From Callipepla californica brunnescens (Eukaryota > Chordata > Aves > Galliformes > Odontophoridae), in contig JALIRH010000002.1 of NCBI GenBank assembly GCA_023055505.1, positions 40,218,233 through 40,282,232 on the forward strand: a stretch of DNA of 64,000 bases, given 5' to 3'. Both the position numbers and the translations under genes were made by a program. The notes beneath the pieces are model-generated. The model was not told where the DNA came from. It did not search any database and saw only the letters and a program-made list of their open reading frames with translations. Each line of letters opens with the position of its first letter. The stretch's first letter is position 1. Below, piece by piece: positions 24,301-32,179 of the stretch.

Positions 24301-27179
24301 AGTGAAAGCGAAATAAATGTTCTGCTGAGTTTGTGTGCATTTTTGGGGAGTGTCAAAGGAAGAAGCAGCGTAACTACTTTGACCAGCTGGGCAGAACACT
24401 AGCAGGTAATTCTAAGTCTTGTGTTAAGAGATGTTATGTCTAAAGTACCAAACTTGACAAGATAACTGGAACTGTAGCTGGAACTTATTTCAGAAAGGAA
24501 TACAGTAACAGTTTCTGTCACTTGGTATTTTCTCGTGGAAGAATCTCAAAATTAACCTGTCAGAAAGTAGACTGCTGGAGTGAATAGTTGCAGCCTTAAG
24601 ATTTTGACTCTTCCCAAAAGAAAATGATGTTCACAAGCTCCAAGTTCCAGATAGGAAATGAATTGTACTTACAACAATAGCTGTTTAGATTTGAGTTGTG
24701 TTTTTCTGAGATCTCTGCTGTGTTATACTTTCATTTACTTTAATTTCTGACAATATAAGTTGCCAACAGAGGTAGTACTTTATTTACAAAATCTTAGCAT
24801 GTTCAACACTTTATAAGATGGCGTATTTTAATGACAGTTATGAAGTGTGCATCATTTCAGAAACAAGTTCGTGTCTTACTCATGGTATTTGTAGTAGCTC
24901 TCTTCTTAGTGGTTGAGTTTGGAATAATTAACTCTTCAGCAATGGTGAGGACTTCCAGTGAAACAAATCACTTGCAGCTGACATAGTTATTTATGAAGTA
25001 ATAGTTCATATGCCTGTCTGTAAAGCATCTTAGATTCCTATTTCTGCAGAATTATTTATAAAAACAATCATAGTAATTGTGAGCAAGCGTATCTATTAGC
25101 TCTATTCAGGATAAGGGCTTAACACAAAGCATATGTACTGTTTGATGTGCAACTACTTTTTCTTTGCAGCCTCTGTCTGGTACCTGTTACTCTCCTACTT
25201 TCCAATTGTTCCCAGGCTGTTGTAGATGTGATGATTGATTTGCGGCATAAAACAACAAGGTAACGTATTTATGTTGATAAAATCATTTTTTCTTCCTAGT
25301 TCTAGGAAGTCTTTCAGTTTAACCATGAATGTCTAGAGTAAGATCTCTTTTAAACAGCAATGGCTTCTATGAAAGAATGCAAAGTGAGCAAGGCTTCATG
25401 TGATTGAACGGGAGTCTTCAGTACTCAGGTTTTGCTTTCCTTCTGACTGCTGCTGAGAGGACCGTGAGCTGTGACTTTGAAGTGGATAAACTTTGCAGAT
25501 CTCTTTCAGAAAAGTGTTGAAATGCAGAAGTCTTCTTGAACTTGCAGAATACTTCAGCAAATTTGTTATTAAACATTATTTGTTTTTATTTAAGCATCAA
25601 GTTACAGGTAGAGAACAAGAACTTCTGAAATACAAACTTAAGTATTTTCTCTTATAGTGTAACTTAATATAAAACATTGTCATAGAACCTCAAGTATTCT
25701 TAAGAATCCACCTGGATGTTTTTAATCAGCTTATAATTATTACTAGCTTTTTGTTGAGAGTATTACATGAGAAAATAATAGTACGGGGAAAGCGTGTTGT
25801 GAATTGTTACTGAAAGTTTTACGAAGAATTTCTGTGGCAAAGATGAAATTCTGTACCACGATGTGCTAGTTCTTTCACTTCTGTTAAAGCAAGACAGTTT
25901 AACTTATGTGGAATTTGAGGGATCCCTGACCTTTCATGTGATACTTGGTCGTCTTGACCCAAAATAGACTTTAGGGGAATGCTTGTATGAGTCCTCTTGG
26001 GAAGGAAAAAGACTGAAAAGTTGCTTTTTAAATTTTTTTTGGTGACAGACATTGAGGAATTAGTCATGGGGAATACTTTGTTTCTTGCTTGCTTTTCCAG
26101 TCTGTTGGCAAAAAGTAGAAGCCCAGAGCCTTACATATTTTCAGAAATAAACAGACTTAAATGTTCTGGGTTTTTATGTATTAATTAAAACTGGGAAGCT
26201 ATTTACTGAATCTTGTGTGTTCTTACAAGGTGAACACTTCGTCACAGCATTGTAAGACATGCCTGCACTGCCCAGCCAGAGACATGTGCCTTGAAACTTC
26301 TTCAACAACAACAAAAAATCCAACAACAAACCACACACAAAAACACCAAACCACCTCCTTTCACAGTAATGAGCAGATCACTGTGATATCTGAATAGTGT
26401 GTATCTGCTGGAACATTTCCATGTGACGTGCACTCTGATTTAGCTCTGGTTGATGGGGCAGGCTTTATGCAGTAGTTTCCAGAACAGTTTGGATTTTGTT
26501 ACCGTGTCCATTGTTATGTCACGATTCTTGAAAGGACTGTGAGTATGCTGAAATTGGTACATGTACTTTACAGCCATCCAGTTTTGTGCACGGTGTATGG
26601 CATACTGGGAAACAATGCCTTAAAGATCTGTACTGACCCACCTGAGTCAGAGTTTTAAGGGAGGTTATTGTAGGCAGGCAGTCAAAAAGAGTCATTGACT
26701 TCCAGGATTCCAAAGAAGGCTGACAGTTGTTTCTCTTGCATCTGAAGACTGCTGGAATAGTGACTTAGCTTTCTAATTCCTGACTTTTGAGAAGTTTTCA
26801 GAGAGCATAAACGTGTTTCCGTAAGGAGCTGATGATGGACAATAAATACCTTCTGAGAATTTGGAAAAATGTTAAATAAGGGGTTTGTATGAACTGCTAA
26901 CATTTAAAATGTGGAGAAATAATGTTTGTCACCTTCTTTTTCAGCCCAGAAGCATTAGAAATCCACGGATCTTTTACGTGGCTTGGGCAAACACAGTACA
27001 AGCTTCAGCTGAAGAGCCAGGAGGTCTATAGCTTGCAGCTAAAAGCTTGCTTCGTTCACACCGGTGTCTATAATCTCGGAACTCCCAGAGTATTTGCCAA
27101 GCTAGTGGACCAAGCTACTTTGTTTGAAACAAGTCAGCAGAACTCTATGCCCGCACTGATTATTATCAATAATATTTGA
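288..27179 (+). CDS. TRAPPC8: TRAPPC8, trafficking protein particle complex subunit 8 (C-terminal two thirds, 19 exons)
   Basis: TRAPPC8 is the metazoan counterpart of yeast Trs85 and defines the TRAPPIII complex, which activates RAB1 in ER-to-Golgi traffic and in autophagosome formation. The spliced exons match the remembered vertebrate protein almost residue for residue, from [13 protein letters not shown] through [13 protein letters not shown] and [11 protein letters not shown] to the C-terminal [12 protein letters not shown]. They give about 937 residues; the human protein has 1435, so the N-terminal third lies upstream of the window. The first part (288 to about 5800) is helical, repeat-like trafficking sequence. 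The rest is the beta-rich region that Trs85 relatives share near the C-terminus. All exon phases agree. Nothing in the reading frame is broken. The stop is TGA at 27177-27179. Identity is seen directly; cellular role comes from family knowledge. Confidence 0.97.
394..1875. other. TRAPPC8 intron, no feature seen
   Basis: AT-rich intronic sequence without recognisable repeat, RNA gene or extra exon. Confidence 0.6.
1876..2007 (+). CDS. TRAPPC8: TRAPPC8 exon
   Basis: Acceptor aaatag, donor gtgagt. It encodes 44 residues starting [12 protein letters not shown] and ending HRFSKAGQ. It has phase 0 at both ends and agrees with the vertebrate protein apart from a few substitutions. Confidence 0.96.
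2008..3890. other. TRAPPC8 intron, no strong feature
   Basis: AT-rich intron with a poly-T run at 2945-2962. Short open frames occur on both strands (for example near 2.7-3.3 kb), but none has splice signals or recognisable protein content. Confidence 0.6.
3891..4115 (+). CDS. TRAPPC8: TRAPPC8 exon
   Basis: Acceptor ttcttgcag, donor gtaaat. The 75 codons start [12 protein letters not shown] and end REYLYVYK, with phase 0 on both sides. The alternation of aromatic and small residues (ALRCY, AVSAFRH) fits helical repeats. Confidence 0.97.
5448..5494 (+). repeat. T-rich simple repeat with regularly spaced G
   Basis: About 47 bases of T interrupted by single G at roughly eight-base steps (T7G)n. 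It lies in the 4116-5734 intron, about 240 bases before the acceptor of the next exon. The rest of that intron shows nothing recognisable. Confidence 0.85.
5735..5843 (+). CDS. TRAPPC8: TRAPPC8 exon
   Basis: Acceptor actccag, donor gttaga, which is a weaker donor than its neighbours. The residues run from [12 protein letters not shown] to FGHDRRPAE, with one base left for the next codon. The proline-rich stretch is a linker between the helical and beta-rich parts. Confidence 0.95.
6522..6716 (+). CDS. TRAPPC8: TRAPPC8 exon
   Basis: Acceptor cttcatag, donor gtaaaa. The residues run from [14 protein letters not shown] to RFPLAVVE. The length of 195 bp keeps phase 1 on both sides. An acidic-serine patch (YDSESSQQW) is visible. 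Confidence 0.95.
6896..7026 (+). CDS. TRAPPC8: TRAPPC8 exon
   Basis: Acceptor tttaatag, donor gtaagg. It encodes [19 protein letters not shown] and continues through [11 protein letters not shown] to a phase-0 end at DP. It starts the beta-rich C-terminal part. The residues after RDF diverge most from the human form I remember. Confidence 0.95.
7027..8002. other. TRAPPC8 intron, no feature seen
   Basis: AT-rich sequence between the exons at 6896 and 8003; no repeat or extra exon recognised. Confidence 0.55.
8003..8077 (+). CDS. TRAPPC8: TRAPPC8 exon (75 bp)
   Basis: Acceptor tcttttcag, donor gtaagt. The 25 codons include [15 protein letters not shown]. Both ends are phase 0, so skipping it would not shift the frame. 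It lies in a divergent loop of the protein. Confidence 0.9.
8262..8505 (+). mobile_element. CR1 LINE 3' fragment, intron of TRAPPC8
   Basis: It carries the CR1 3' signature: ggcacaggctgcccagag, then tggacaagatgacccccagag and aggtcccttccaacc. It is a degraded 5'-truncated copy in sense orientation to TRAPPC8, within the intron 8078-8720. No target-site duplication was identified. Confidence 0.85.
8721..8847 (+). CDS. TRAPPC8: TRAPPC8 exon
   Basis: Acceptor ctccacag, donor gtaagt. It encodes [18 protein letters not shown] and then [16 protein letters not shown], a run of beta strands. It ends after the first base of a glycine codon. Confidence 0.95.
8848..9861. other. TRAPPC8 intron, no strong feature
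   Basis: AT-rich intron with a poly-T run near 9241-9255; nothing else recognised. Confidence 0.55.
9862..10019 (+). CDS. TRAPPC8: TRAPPC8 exon
   Basis: Acceptor tctttcag, donor gtatgc. It contains [17 protein letters not shown] and ends EEMPLLE at phase 0. This is highly conserved compared with other vertebrates. Confidence 0.96.
10419..10861 (+). CDS. TRAPPC8: TRAPPC8 largest exon in window (443 bp)
   Basis: Acceptor ccaatacag, donor gtaagt. The residues start [18 protein letters not shown] and include [17 protein letters not shown] and [19 protein letters not shown]. It is a beta-sandwich-like segment. It leaves two bases (TG) that join T of the next exon to form cysteine before HRVLRHT. 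Confidence 0.97.
11953..12104 (+). mobile_element. CR1 LINE 3' tail, intron of TRAPPC8
   Basis: It starts after a poly-T run (11939-11952) with a degraded gaggcacccaaggcaaggct segment. It then runs through ggcaactctgcccatggcag to the tail gattctgttattctatgaat. It is a severely 5'-truncated copy. The remainder of the 10862-13007 intron shows nothing else recognisable. Confidence 0.85.
13008..13155 (+). CDS. TRAPPC8: TRAPPC8 exon
   Basis: Acceptor atttcccag, donor gtaagt. The residues run from [19 protein letters not shown] to [10 protein letters not shown]. The end is phase 0. Confidence 0.95.
13841..13937 (+). CDS. TRAPPC8: TRAPPC8 exon (97 bp)
   Basis: Acceptor cctttgtag, donor gtgtgt. It encodes [18 protein letters not shown] through [11 protein letters not shown], leaving one base. 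Confidence 0.94.
14091..14106 (+). repeat. Poly-A run of 16
   Basis: An uninterrupted A run follows accttaatt in the 13938-14700 intron. No retroelement body was recognised directly upstream, so it is treated as a simple repeat. Confidence 0.7.
14701..14769 (+). CDS. TRAPPC8: TRAPPC8 small exon (69 bp)
   Basis: Acceptor tctttcag, donor gtaggt. It encodes [19 protein letters not shown] and NSE. The human protein as I recall it has several more residues at this junction (an EEAATQ-like stretch), so the exon edge differs between lineages. Confidence 0.93.
14877..14917 (+). CDS. TRAPPC8: TRAPPC8 41-bp exon with GC donor
   Basis: Acceptor cccttag. The exon encodes [14 protein letters not shown] and ends CAG followed by gcaagt, so the donor starts GC instead of GT. 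The rest of the donor (CAG/gcaagt) is the strong consensus expected of functional GC-AG introns. The next exon resumes at IISSASPC exactly as in the vertebrate protein, so no other donor fits. Confidence 0.92.
14918..16401. other. TRAPPC8 GC-AG intron, no other feature seen
   Basis: The intron starts gcaagt and ends ttcttgcag. It is AT-rich, with no repeat or extra exon recognised. Confidence 0.6.
16402..16587 (+). CDS. TRAPPC8: TRAPPC8 exon
   Basis: Acceptor ttcttgcag, donor gtatgt. The 62 codons run from [16 protein letters not shown] to [11 protein letters not shown], with phase 0 at both ends. The middle ([15 protein letters not shown]) is variable against the human form. Confidence 0.96.
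17109..17210 (+). CDS. TRAPPC8: TRAPPC8 exon
   Basis: Acceptor ttctatag, donor gtaatc. The 34 codons run [17 protein letters not shown] to FSFPQKQ, phase 0 at both ends. The following 6.2-kb intron is the largest in the window and contains several elements described below. Confidence 0.96.
17356..17925 (+). pseudogene. Orphan coding relic in TRAPPC8 intron, split by an LTR-like repeat
   Basis: The coding-like sequence opens directly after a plausible acceptor (gtgttatttcag) and is in phase 0 with the preceding TRAPPC8 exon. It reads [15 protein letters not shown], then [17 protein letters not shown] and [17 protein letters not shown] 235-base repeat interrupts it (17523-17757). The frame then resumes, shifted, with SSKMMELF and a lysine-rich segment ending [10 protein letters not shown] and a stop near 17915. 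I do not recognise the parent gene. It could be a decayed terminal exon, an alternative TRAPPC8 end, or part of a processed copy. Codon composition and the compact stop argue against random sequence. Confidence 0.45.
17523..17757 (-). repeat. LTR-like interspersed repeat, copy 1
   Basis: On the minus strand it starts TGGGAACTGTTGAATCA and ends GGTGAGCC, with a central TATA-like ATTTAAGG. A second copy, in the opposite orientation, lies at 33513-33734 and shares the order and wording of almost every segment. Size and the TATA-like motif suggest a solitary LTR, but the ends are not TG...CA and no clean target duplication was found. Confidence 0.7.
17926..20030. other. TRAPPC8 intron segment, no feature seen
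   Basis: AT-rich intron sequence with T-rich stretches near 19176-19216; no repeat family or RNA recognised. Confidence 0.5.
20031..20798 (-). mobile_element. CR1 LINE fragment (ORF2 C-terminus and 3'UTR), antisense in TRAPPC8 intron
   Basis: The plus strand opens with the reversed tail (agaatcatagaacattttgg). On the minus strand it translates to the end of the CR1 reverse transcriptase ORF, including [20 protein letters not shown] followed by [16 protein letters not shown]. Frameshifts and a long in-frame loss mark it as inactive. The 5' part of the element is missing. Confidence 0.92.
20799..22048. other. TRAPPC8 intron segment, no confident feature
   Basis: A short open frame at 21207-21392 has hydrophobic content but no recognisable homology; nothing else was recognised. 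Confidence 0.45.
22049..22096 (+). other. Candidate in-frame cassette exon of TRAPPC8 (48 bp)
   Basis: A pyrimidine-rich acceptor (gtctcttgtag) and a donor (CAG/gtaatt) bound 48 bases that read [16 protein letters not shown] without a stop. Both flanking constitutive exons have phase 0 here, so inclusion would add 16 residues between ...PQKQ and ELPE... without shifting the frame. I do not recall these residues in mammalian TRAPPC8. Chance is possible in a 6-kb intron, so transcript support is needed. Confidence 0.4.
22097..23447. other. TRAPPC8 intron segment, no feature seen
   Basis: AT-rich intron sequence before the exon at 23448. Confidence 0.5.
23448..23593 (+). CDS. TRAPPC8: TRAPPC8 exon
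   Basis: Acceptor tattccag, donor gttagt. The residues start [15 protein letters not shown] and end [10 protein letters not shown] with two bases over. The middle ([12 protein letters not shown]) is a proline-rich, poorly conserved linker. Confidence 0.95.
23705..24165 (+). mobile_element. CR1 LINE 3' fragment, intron of TRAPPC8
   Basis: Sense-oriented ORF2 end ([16 protein letters not shown]) followed by the CR1 3'UTR and a tail ending ccctacaacactgtgatg. It contains a G-rich expansion (gggggggtcgggggg) near 23825. It is frameshifted and inactive. Confidence 0.88.
24166..25169. other. TRAPPC8 intron segment, no feature seen
   Basis: AT-rich intron sequence between the CR1 fragment and the next exon; nothing recognised. 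Confidence 0.5.
25170..25259 (+). CDS. TRAPPC8: TRAPPC8 exon (90 bp)
   Basis: Acceptor tctttgcag, donor gtaacg. It encodes [19 protein letters not shown] and MIDLRHKTT. The two-base phase matches on both sides. Confidence 0.95.
25260..26944. other. Last TRAPPC8 intron, no feature seen
   Basis: AT-rich with a CAA/CCA-rich patch near 26306-26352; short open frames on both strands lack splice context. Confidence 0.5.
26945..27179 (+). CDS. TRAPPC8: TRAPPC8 terminal coding exon
   Basis: Acceptor tctttttcag. It encodes [18 protein letters not shown] and ends in PALIIINNI followed by TGA at 27177-27179. The C-terminus, including [18 protein letters not shown], is nearly identical to other vertebrates. 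Confidence 0.97.
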
Positions 27180-27211
27180 CCACTTCCTGAAAAATCATAC
27201 TAAAAGACAAA

Positions 27212-27217
27212 AATAAA
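27212..27217 (+). terminator. Proximal polyadenylation hexamer AATAAA
   Basis: It lies 33 bases past the stop codon and is followed by T-rich sequence (attcttttcttatatcgctggttgacattttgc). If used, it would give a very short 3'UTR. Confidence 0.4.
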
Positions 27218-27961
27218 TCAGATTCTTTTCTTATATCGCTGGTTGACATTTTGCTGCAGTTTTTTGAAATAGCACCTCGAACATCTAACTTGTTACTAGA
27301 GATCGTGTAGAAAAGAAAATAGCAAAATACTCAGACTTGTCAATTTGTTTCTCAATGCAACGCACGTTGGACTGAAAATGTTTTTCCTTTTATATAATGT
27401 ATTTCTTCTCTGGTAATTAAGATATTCATAACACACAGTAATCTTCAGCTCCAAATCTGAAACATATTTCGATGTCCTATGCCCTGTCAAAAACGCAGCT
27501 TGGCTGCTGCTACAACTTCCAGCATGGCGTGTTTAATATTTGTGGCTGTATTAGGATATGGTTCAGGAAGAAGCCCTCACTGGCTTTTTTCCTGTCTAAA
27601 GCTGTTAGTCATAATAAATCCCCACCTTACTGTGAAGTTCAATAGGGTGTCTCCAATCTGTTTCTCAATTCTTTGGTTTAAAAATTTCGTCAGAGTTTTC
27701 ATGTTTATGGAAACTGGTGACCATTCGAGGTTTACATACAAGTCCCACCTAGGGTGTTTCAAATATGATTTCTTCAACCAGTTTGAGTATTTTTTCTCAC
27801 TCATCTCAACACAGAATGCACTATTTCACAACCATGAGATTGTCATTTAAATTGTCACTTGCTTTATTATGTAACTATAACAATTGATCTGTTTTAAAAA
27901 TTAAATCTACTCAAGATTTTCAAGAAATGTATTATATTTATAACAAATGTACTGTAAATAG

Positions 27962-27967
27962 AATAAA
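27962..27967 (+). terminator. Distal polyadenylation signal AATAAA of TRAPPC8
   Basis: AATAAA lies about 785 bases after the stop, with GT-rich sequence 20-50 bases downstream. It is the better of the two hexamers for the main transcript end. Confidence 0.6.
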
Positions 27968-27985
27968 ACATACATCATATTCACT

Positions 27986-30182
27986 GTATGAGCTGTTGCC
28001 CTCGGTTTCTTTGCTGTCCTTTTATACAGCTGTAGTGATCTACAGGTGCTGATTTTGTACGAGAGTTCAGTTGTGTATTATTTTGTCTTTGTCCTTTTTG
28101 CCCAGCTGAGGTTCTTCTCCTTTTCCCATGTGTAGCACTGGTGTACATGGGGGAATTGCAGGGGTTGCTGAACTTGCTTTTTAAGTTCTTAGTGTTTCTG
28201 GGAGCAAACCTCAGTTCTGCTCAGGGAACATCCGTTAATATGTGATTAGGATTTTTAGTTTGAGTAATAAATGCTGTGTGAAGCAATCAAGTGCAACAGA
28301 ATCAGTGAAGAGTTAGGAGCTGTGGCTTATGATGGATTATGTGAGTACAAGGAAATCTGAAGTACTTCATGAAACCTAAACTTCAGGCTGTCTGCCATAT
28401 CTTGCAGCTGAAGAAGATTCCATCGTAGGACAACTCTGACTTGTGAAGACAGATCAACTGTTTCATAACATTTTTCTAGACACTTTTTCAACTCTTATCC
28501 ACCACTGTTTGGCTGTCTCCTGGGTTTAAAACTTCCTCTGAAGTCTTTGAATCTGGTCATGGCTCCTGGCCTTCTGTGCTTGTACTTACTGACGGGATTA
28601 TGCTGACTCTTCAGCAGAGTAGTTGGATATTCTGTAACAACAAAGGTGTTGCTTCTGGAACAGTGCTTTTCTGCTATCAGGCAGATTTGAAGGTTACCTT
28701 TTTTGAAGTGTTTCTTGATCAGCTGCAGGTTGCAATGTTTAAATCACAGCTGATGTGTCCTCAGCACTTCTTCAGAATACTTCAGTGGCAGAAGTTGTGT
28801 AATTCAGAGTGTGGTTCCAGAAGAGTTCTGTGACATGATTCAGATTTGGACTGATCTTCAGACCCTCAGAAGAAACTACAGTGAAATGGTATCTCCTTGT
28901 GATTTGGAAGATCCACTGCTGTAAAGAGGAGGTCTACTGCAGGCTTCACTACAGAAGCTACCAGGCTGTGCTTGCATGGTATATCACTTGTCAGTGAACC
29001 TGACTTTGGAGATTAAGCAAACTACTACTTGCTGCTTCTGTTAGTGCATGTGTAGGTTTTGGAAAAACAAGCAAACAAAAAGCCCTGTTATAAGATGCAT
29101 TCTGTAGCTTGGCTTGAAAGAAATAGAGTTTAGGTGGACCTTTCATTTTCCTTGATATTTATAGGGTTATAAGCTACTGGGGGCTAATGCAGCAGTGTTT
29201 TCATTGTGAAGTTAGGAGGTGCTTTTTTTGTCTGTGTTTCTGGATGTGAACTTTTTCTGTGTCTACCAAGTGTCCTAGAAGAGTGCTCAGCTTGACAAAG
29301 CTCAGCAGTATAAGCTGTTTCAACCTCATACATTTCATAATTCCTTTAGTAGTTCCTGAACGTGACTTAGAAAGCATGGAACTTTTCAAGGCTTGTTTTG
29401 AGAATGGAAAGAACATCAGACCATGCATTTTATGGTTTCTATGCTTTGCATTACTTCCTTAATCTCTAGAGAGAATACTAATTGTTTACATGAATAAATG
29501 GCATTCGTTGTGTTGTAGCTAAACAAATCATTTACACGCTCTTCCTCCCTTTCCCTAGTAGGGAAATACAGAAAGCCAGTTCTGTATTTCTAACTGCTGT
29601 AGAGCAGTGAAAATCTTTGTTTAGTTTTCATGTTCAAATTACAACTGGATTAATTGTATCCCACATGTTTGTAATATGCTTATAGGAAACTTGCGTGTGA
29701 GATTTGGTGCAATATCTAGAGTTTTTCAGGTATGAACATCTCCCGGTGCTTTTAAAGATGCTTAAGAATATTAGAAAGAAATGTATGCTGCATGCCAGGA
29801 GTTAAAAGGGGAATGTAGAAAGTGCACAGTCCATCAATAAGGGAGGGGGAGGTGGGCAGAGAGAATAGGCTGAATACAACTGCAAACAGGCAATGGAAAA
29901 CAGCTCATGAGAGTGGAACGAGAGAAAAAGGACAGAGCTGCTAAGGACCTCAGTGAGAATGAAGAATGAGAACGATGTCATGATCGTGCCTGCAGGCAGT
30001 GATTACAGAAATGAAGGTAGAAAGTTGATTGCCGTTGGTCAGGCCAGATGAGGGAGTGAGAAAATGTGCAGTGTGCTCGAGGTAACAGAAGGGGGCAGGT
30101 TCAGTGAAACTGGAAAGCAGAAGGATGAGATCACTCAGAAACCAGATAAAAAGGAAGAAACTGAGCAGCACAAGGGCAAGCT
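27986..30182. other. Intergenic, no confident feature
   Basis: Sequence downstream of TRAPPC8. A stretch at about 28440-28920 keeps short open frames on the plus strand without recognisable homology. Purine-rich sequence fills 29840-30180. Confidence 0.45.
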
Positions 30183-30362
30183 GAGGGAGGCAAAATTCAG
30201 TGCCTTTTCTAGAGGTGGTGGAGTCTCCTTCTCTGGAGACATTCCAGACCTGTGTGGACGCCTACCTGTGCAACCTGGGCTAGGGAGCTGCTTTGGCAGG
30301 GGGTTGGACTTGATTATCTCTGGAGGTCCCTTCCAACCCCTACAGTTCTGTGATTCTGTGAG
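30183..30362 (+). mobile_element. CR1 LINE 3' tail
   Basis: It shows the signature ggagtctccttctctggagac, then tggacttgattatctctgg, ggtcccttccaacccctac and the tail gttctgtgattctgtgag. It is truncated to the last 180 bases. Confidence 0.9.
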
Positions 30363-30509
30363 CAAGGGAAGACTGTCCAAATGCAACTAGACTGGCTGGT
30401 AGCATAAGAGAAGGAATGTCCAGAATGTCCTATGAAAGCTTCACAAAGAGGCTCCATTCTGAGCTTCAGTTACAGTGCTTACCTTGAACTTACTGATAAA
30501 GCAGATGAC

Positions 30510-31016
30510 TGTGAAGGAGCGGGAAAGTGACTGTCCTTCTGTAGCTCTGGTGAGGCCATACCTTAAATGCCGCGTTCAGTTTTGGCCCCTTCACTACAAG
30601 GCCCTGGAGTGTGTCCAGAGAAGGACAACAAAGCTGGTGACAAATCTGGAACACAAATCTTAACGAAGATCTTATGAGGAGCAGCTGAGGGATCTGGGGT
30701 TGTTCAGTCTGCAGAAGAGGAGACTTAGGGGAGACCTTATTGCTCTCTACAGCTGCCTGAAAGGAGGCTGTGGTGAGGTGGGGGTTGATTTCTTCTGCAT
30801 AACTATCAATAGAATGAGAGGGAATTGCCTCAAGTTGCACCAGGGAAGATGCAGGTTAGATGTTAGGAAAAATTTATTCTCAAAGAGCGGTGATGCATTA
30901 GAACGGGCTGCCCAGCACTGTACTGATGGGCACGGATCAGTGAGGAAAACAGCCGTGGTAAGTGGGTGGTTGGACTGGATGATCTTTTCCAACCTTGGTG
31001 ATTCTTTGGATTCTTA
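30510..31016 (+). mobile_element. CR1 LINE 3' fragment (ORF2 end plus tail)
   Basis: The translation shows VRPYLKCRVQFWPLHYK and, after a stop, [19 protein letters not shown], the C-terminus of CR1 ORF2. The tail is tggatgatcttttccaacct and tgattctttggattctt. Stops and frameshifts make it inactive. It is close to but separate from the CR1 tail at 30183. Confidence 0.9.
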
Positions 31017-32179
31017 GATTTTATGAAATCATAGCAAGGTATAGAGTCTTTTTTTCTTTTTCTTCTTTTGTAGAGCACCAATCCCTTGTCAAATGGTAGA
31101 GATAACAATGAGTATAATATTCTCCTTGAACTGTATGTTGTATTTGTTTAAAAACAAGTAGCAACACAAAAATCCCACCAAACAAAGGAAAAATAACCAA
31201 AAAGCTATGACTATTTTTGTATGGCTGCAGAGTTTCAGAACTGATTGCCCCATTTTAACTTTTTAATTAAACTCTTCTGCATTTAAACAAGAAAATTAGC
31301 CTGCTTTAAATTACAATCTAAATTACTTGTAATGGAAACATGTAATATCTGTATTTTTTCACCATGTTATTTAAATCTTCTTTAAACTTAGAGTTTAATA
31401 GAGTAAGGCTTTAACTAGCAGTGGATAACAAAAAATCATATTTTACAAATTCATTGTGATAATTAGCTGATTTAGAGGCAAAATGACTTTTATTCCATTT
31501 TTTACTTTCTACCAATTTATTTTAAATATATTAAGTCCATCTGTATGATGGATTTAGAAATTGTGCCAAATGCTTTCACAGTGCGTTTATTAGACAGGTG
31601 ATGTTATCCTGCTCCTGAGCACAAGTGAAGAGCTGTATTCTCCAACTCTGCTGGTTACAACTTTTGTGTTTGGAAGTTTTAAAGTCAACTGATTTGTCAC
31701 ACAGACATTATTCTTACTAATATGTCATATTTCTGAAGTCATATGGTTGTATTGGAAAGTTCTTTATACTCTGCCTCTACAGTGAAATGGTAGGACTTGC
31801 CACACGGGGTCAATGGCAAGTTTAGAATGATATACAAGGATGGGGGAGGGGTGGGGGGGGAGAAGGAGAAAACTGATTAACAAATTAAAAACATTAAGAA
31901 GTTAACTATTTTTACATCCTCAAAACAATGCAAGCTTATCTTCCTAATCAGAAAAAGAACACTGGGGTAGTTTTTTCATCAGGTATGTATGATGATAACA
32001 AAACTTTCTTAAGGAAAGGGGAACTTTGTGATTAGATGTCCTAGAAACTTCAACAAAGAAAACAAGCAAACAAAAAGCCACTGCAAATACCTTATCTTGG
32101 CCCGCATTTTTTTTTAGACTGATAAATGATGTAGGTAGTATCTTGTCAAAATTGCAAATAAACTCAGATCTCTTTTCTG
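31017..32179. other. Intergenic, no gene recognised
   Basis: AT-rich apart from the G-rich tract at 31842. The last 200 bases could still hold a badly decayed C-terminal membrane segment of the relic annotated from 32180. Confidence 0.45.
31842..31860 (+). other. G-rich tract with G-quadruplex potential
   Basis: Runs of five, four and eight G separated by single A or T bases form one continuous guanine tract. The eight-G run can supply two of the four runs a quadruplex needs. It stands out in an AT-rich setting. Confidence 0.6.

Larger units (their letters stand above)
27180..27985 (+). other. TRAPPC8: TRAPPC8 3'UTR
   Basis: AT-rich sequence after the stop carries an early AATAAA at 27212-27217 and a second at 27962-27967. 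The second is followed by TG/T-rich sequence (ctgtatgagctgttgccctcggtttctttgctgt), as expected of a cleavage region. Use of two alternative ends is therefore plausible. The 3' border is an estimate. Confidence 0.65.

Noticed and set aside
27212..27217. AATAAA as the only transcript end of TRAPPC8
   Set aside because: It is only 33 bases after the stop. The later hexamer at 27962 has a better downstream region, so the early one is kept only as an alternative.
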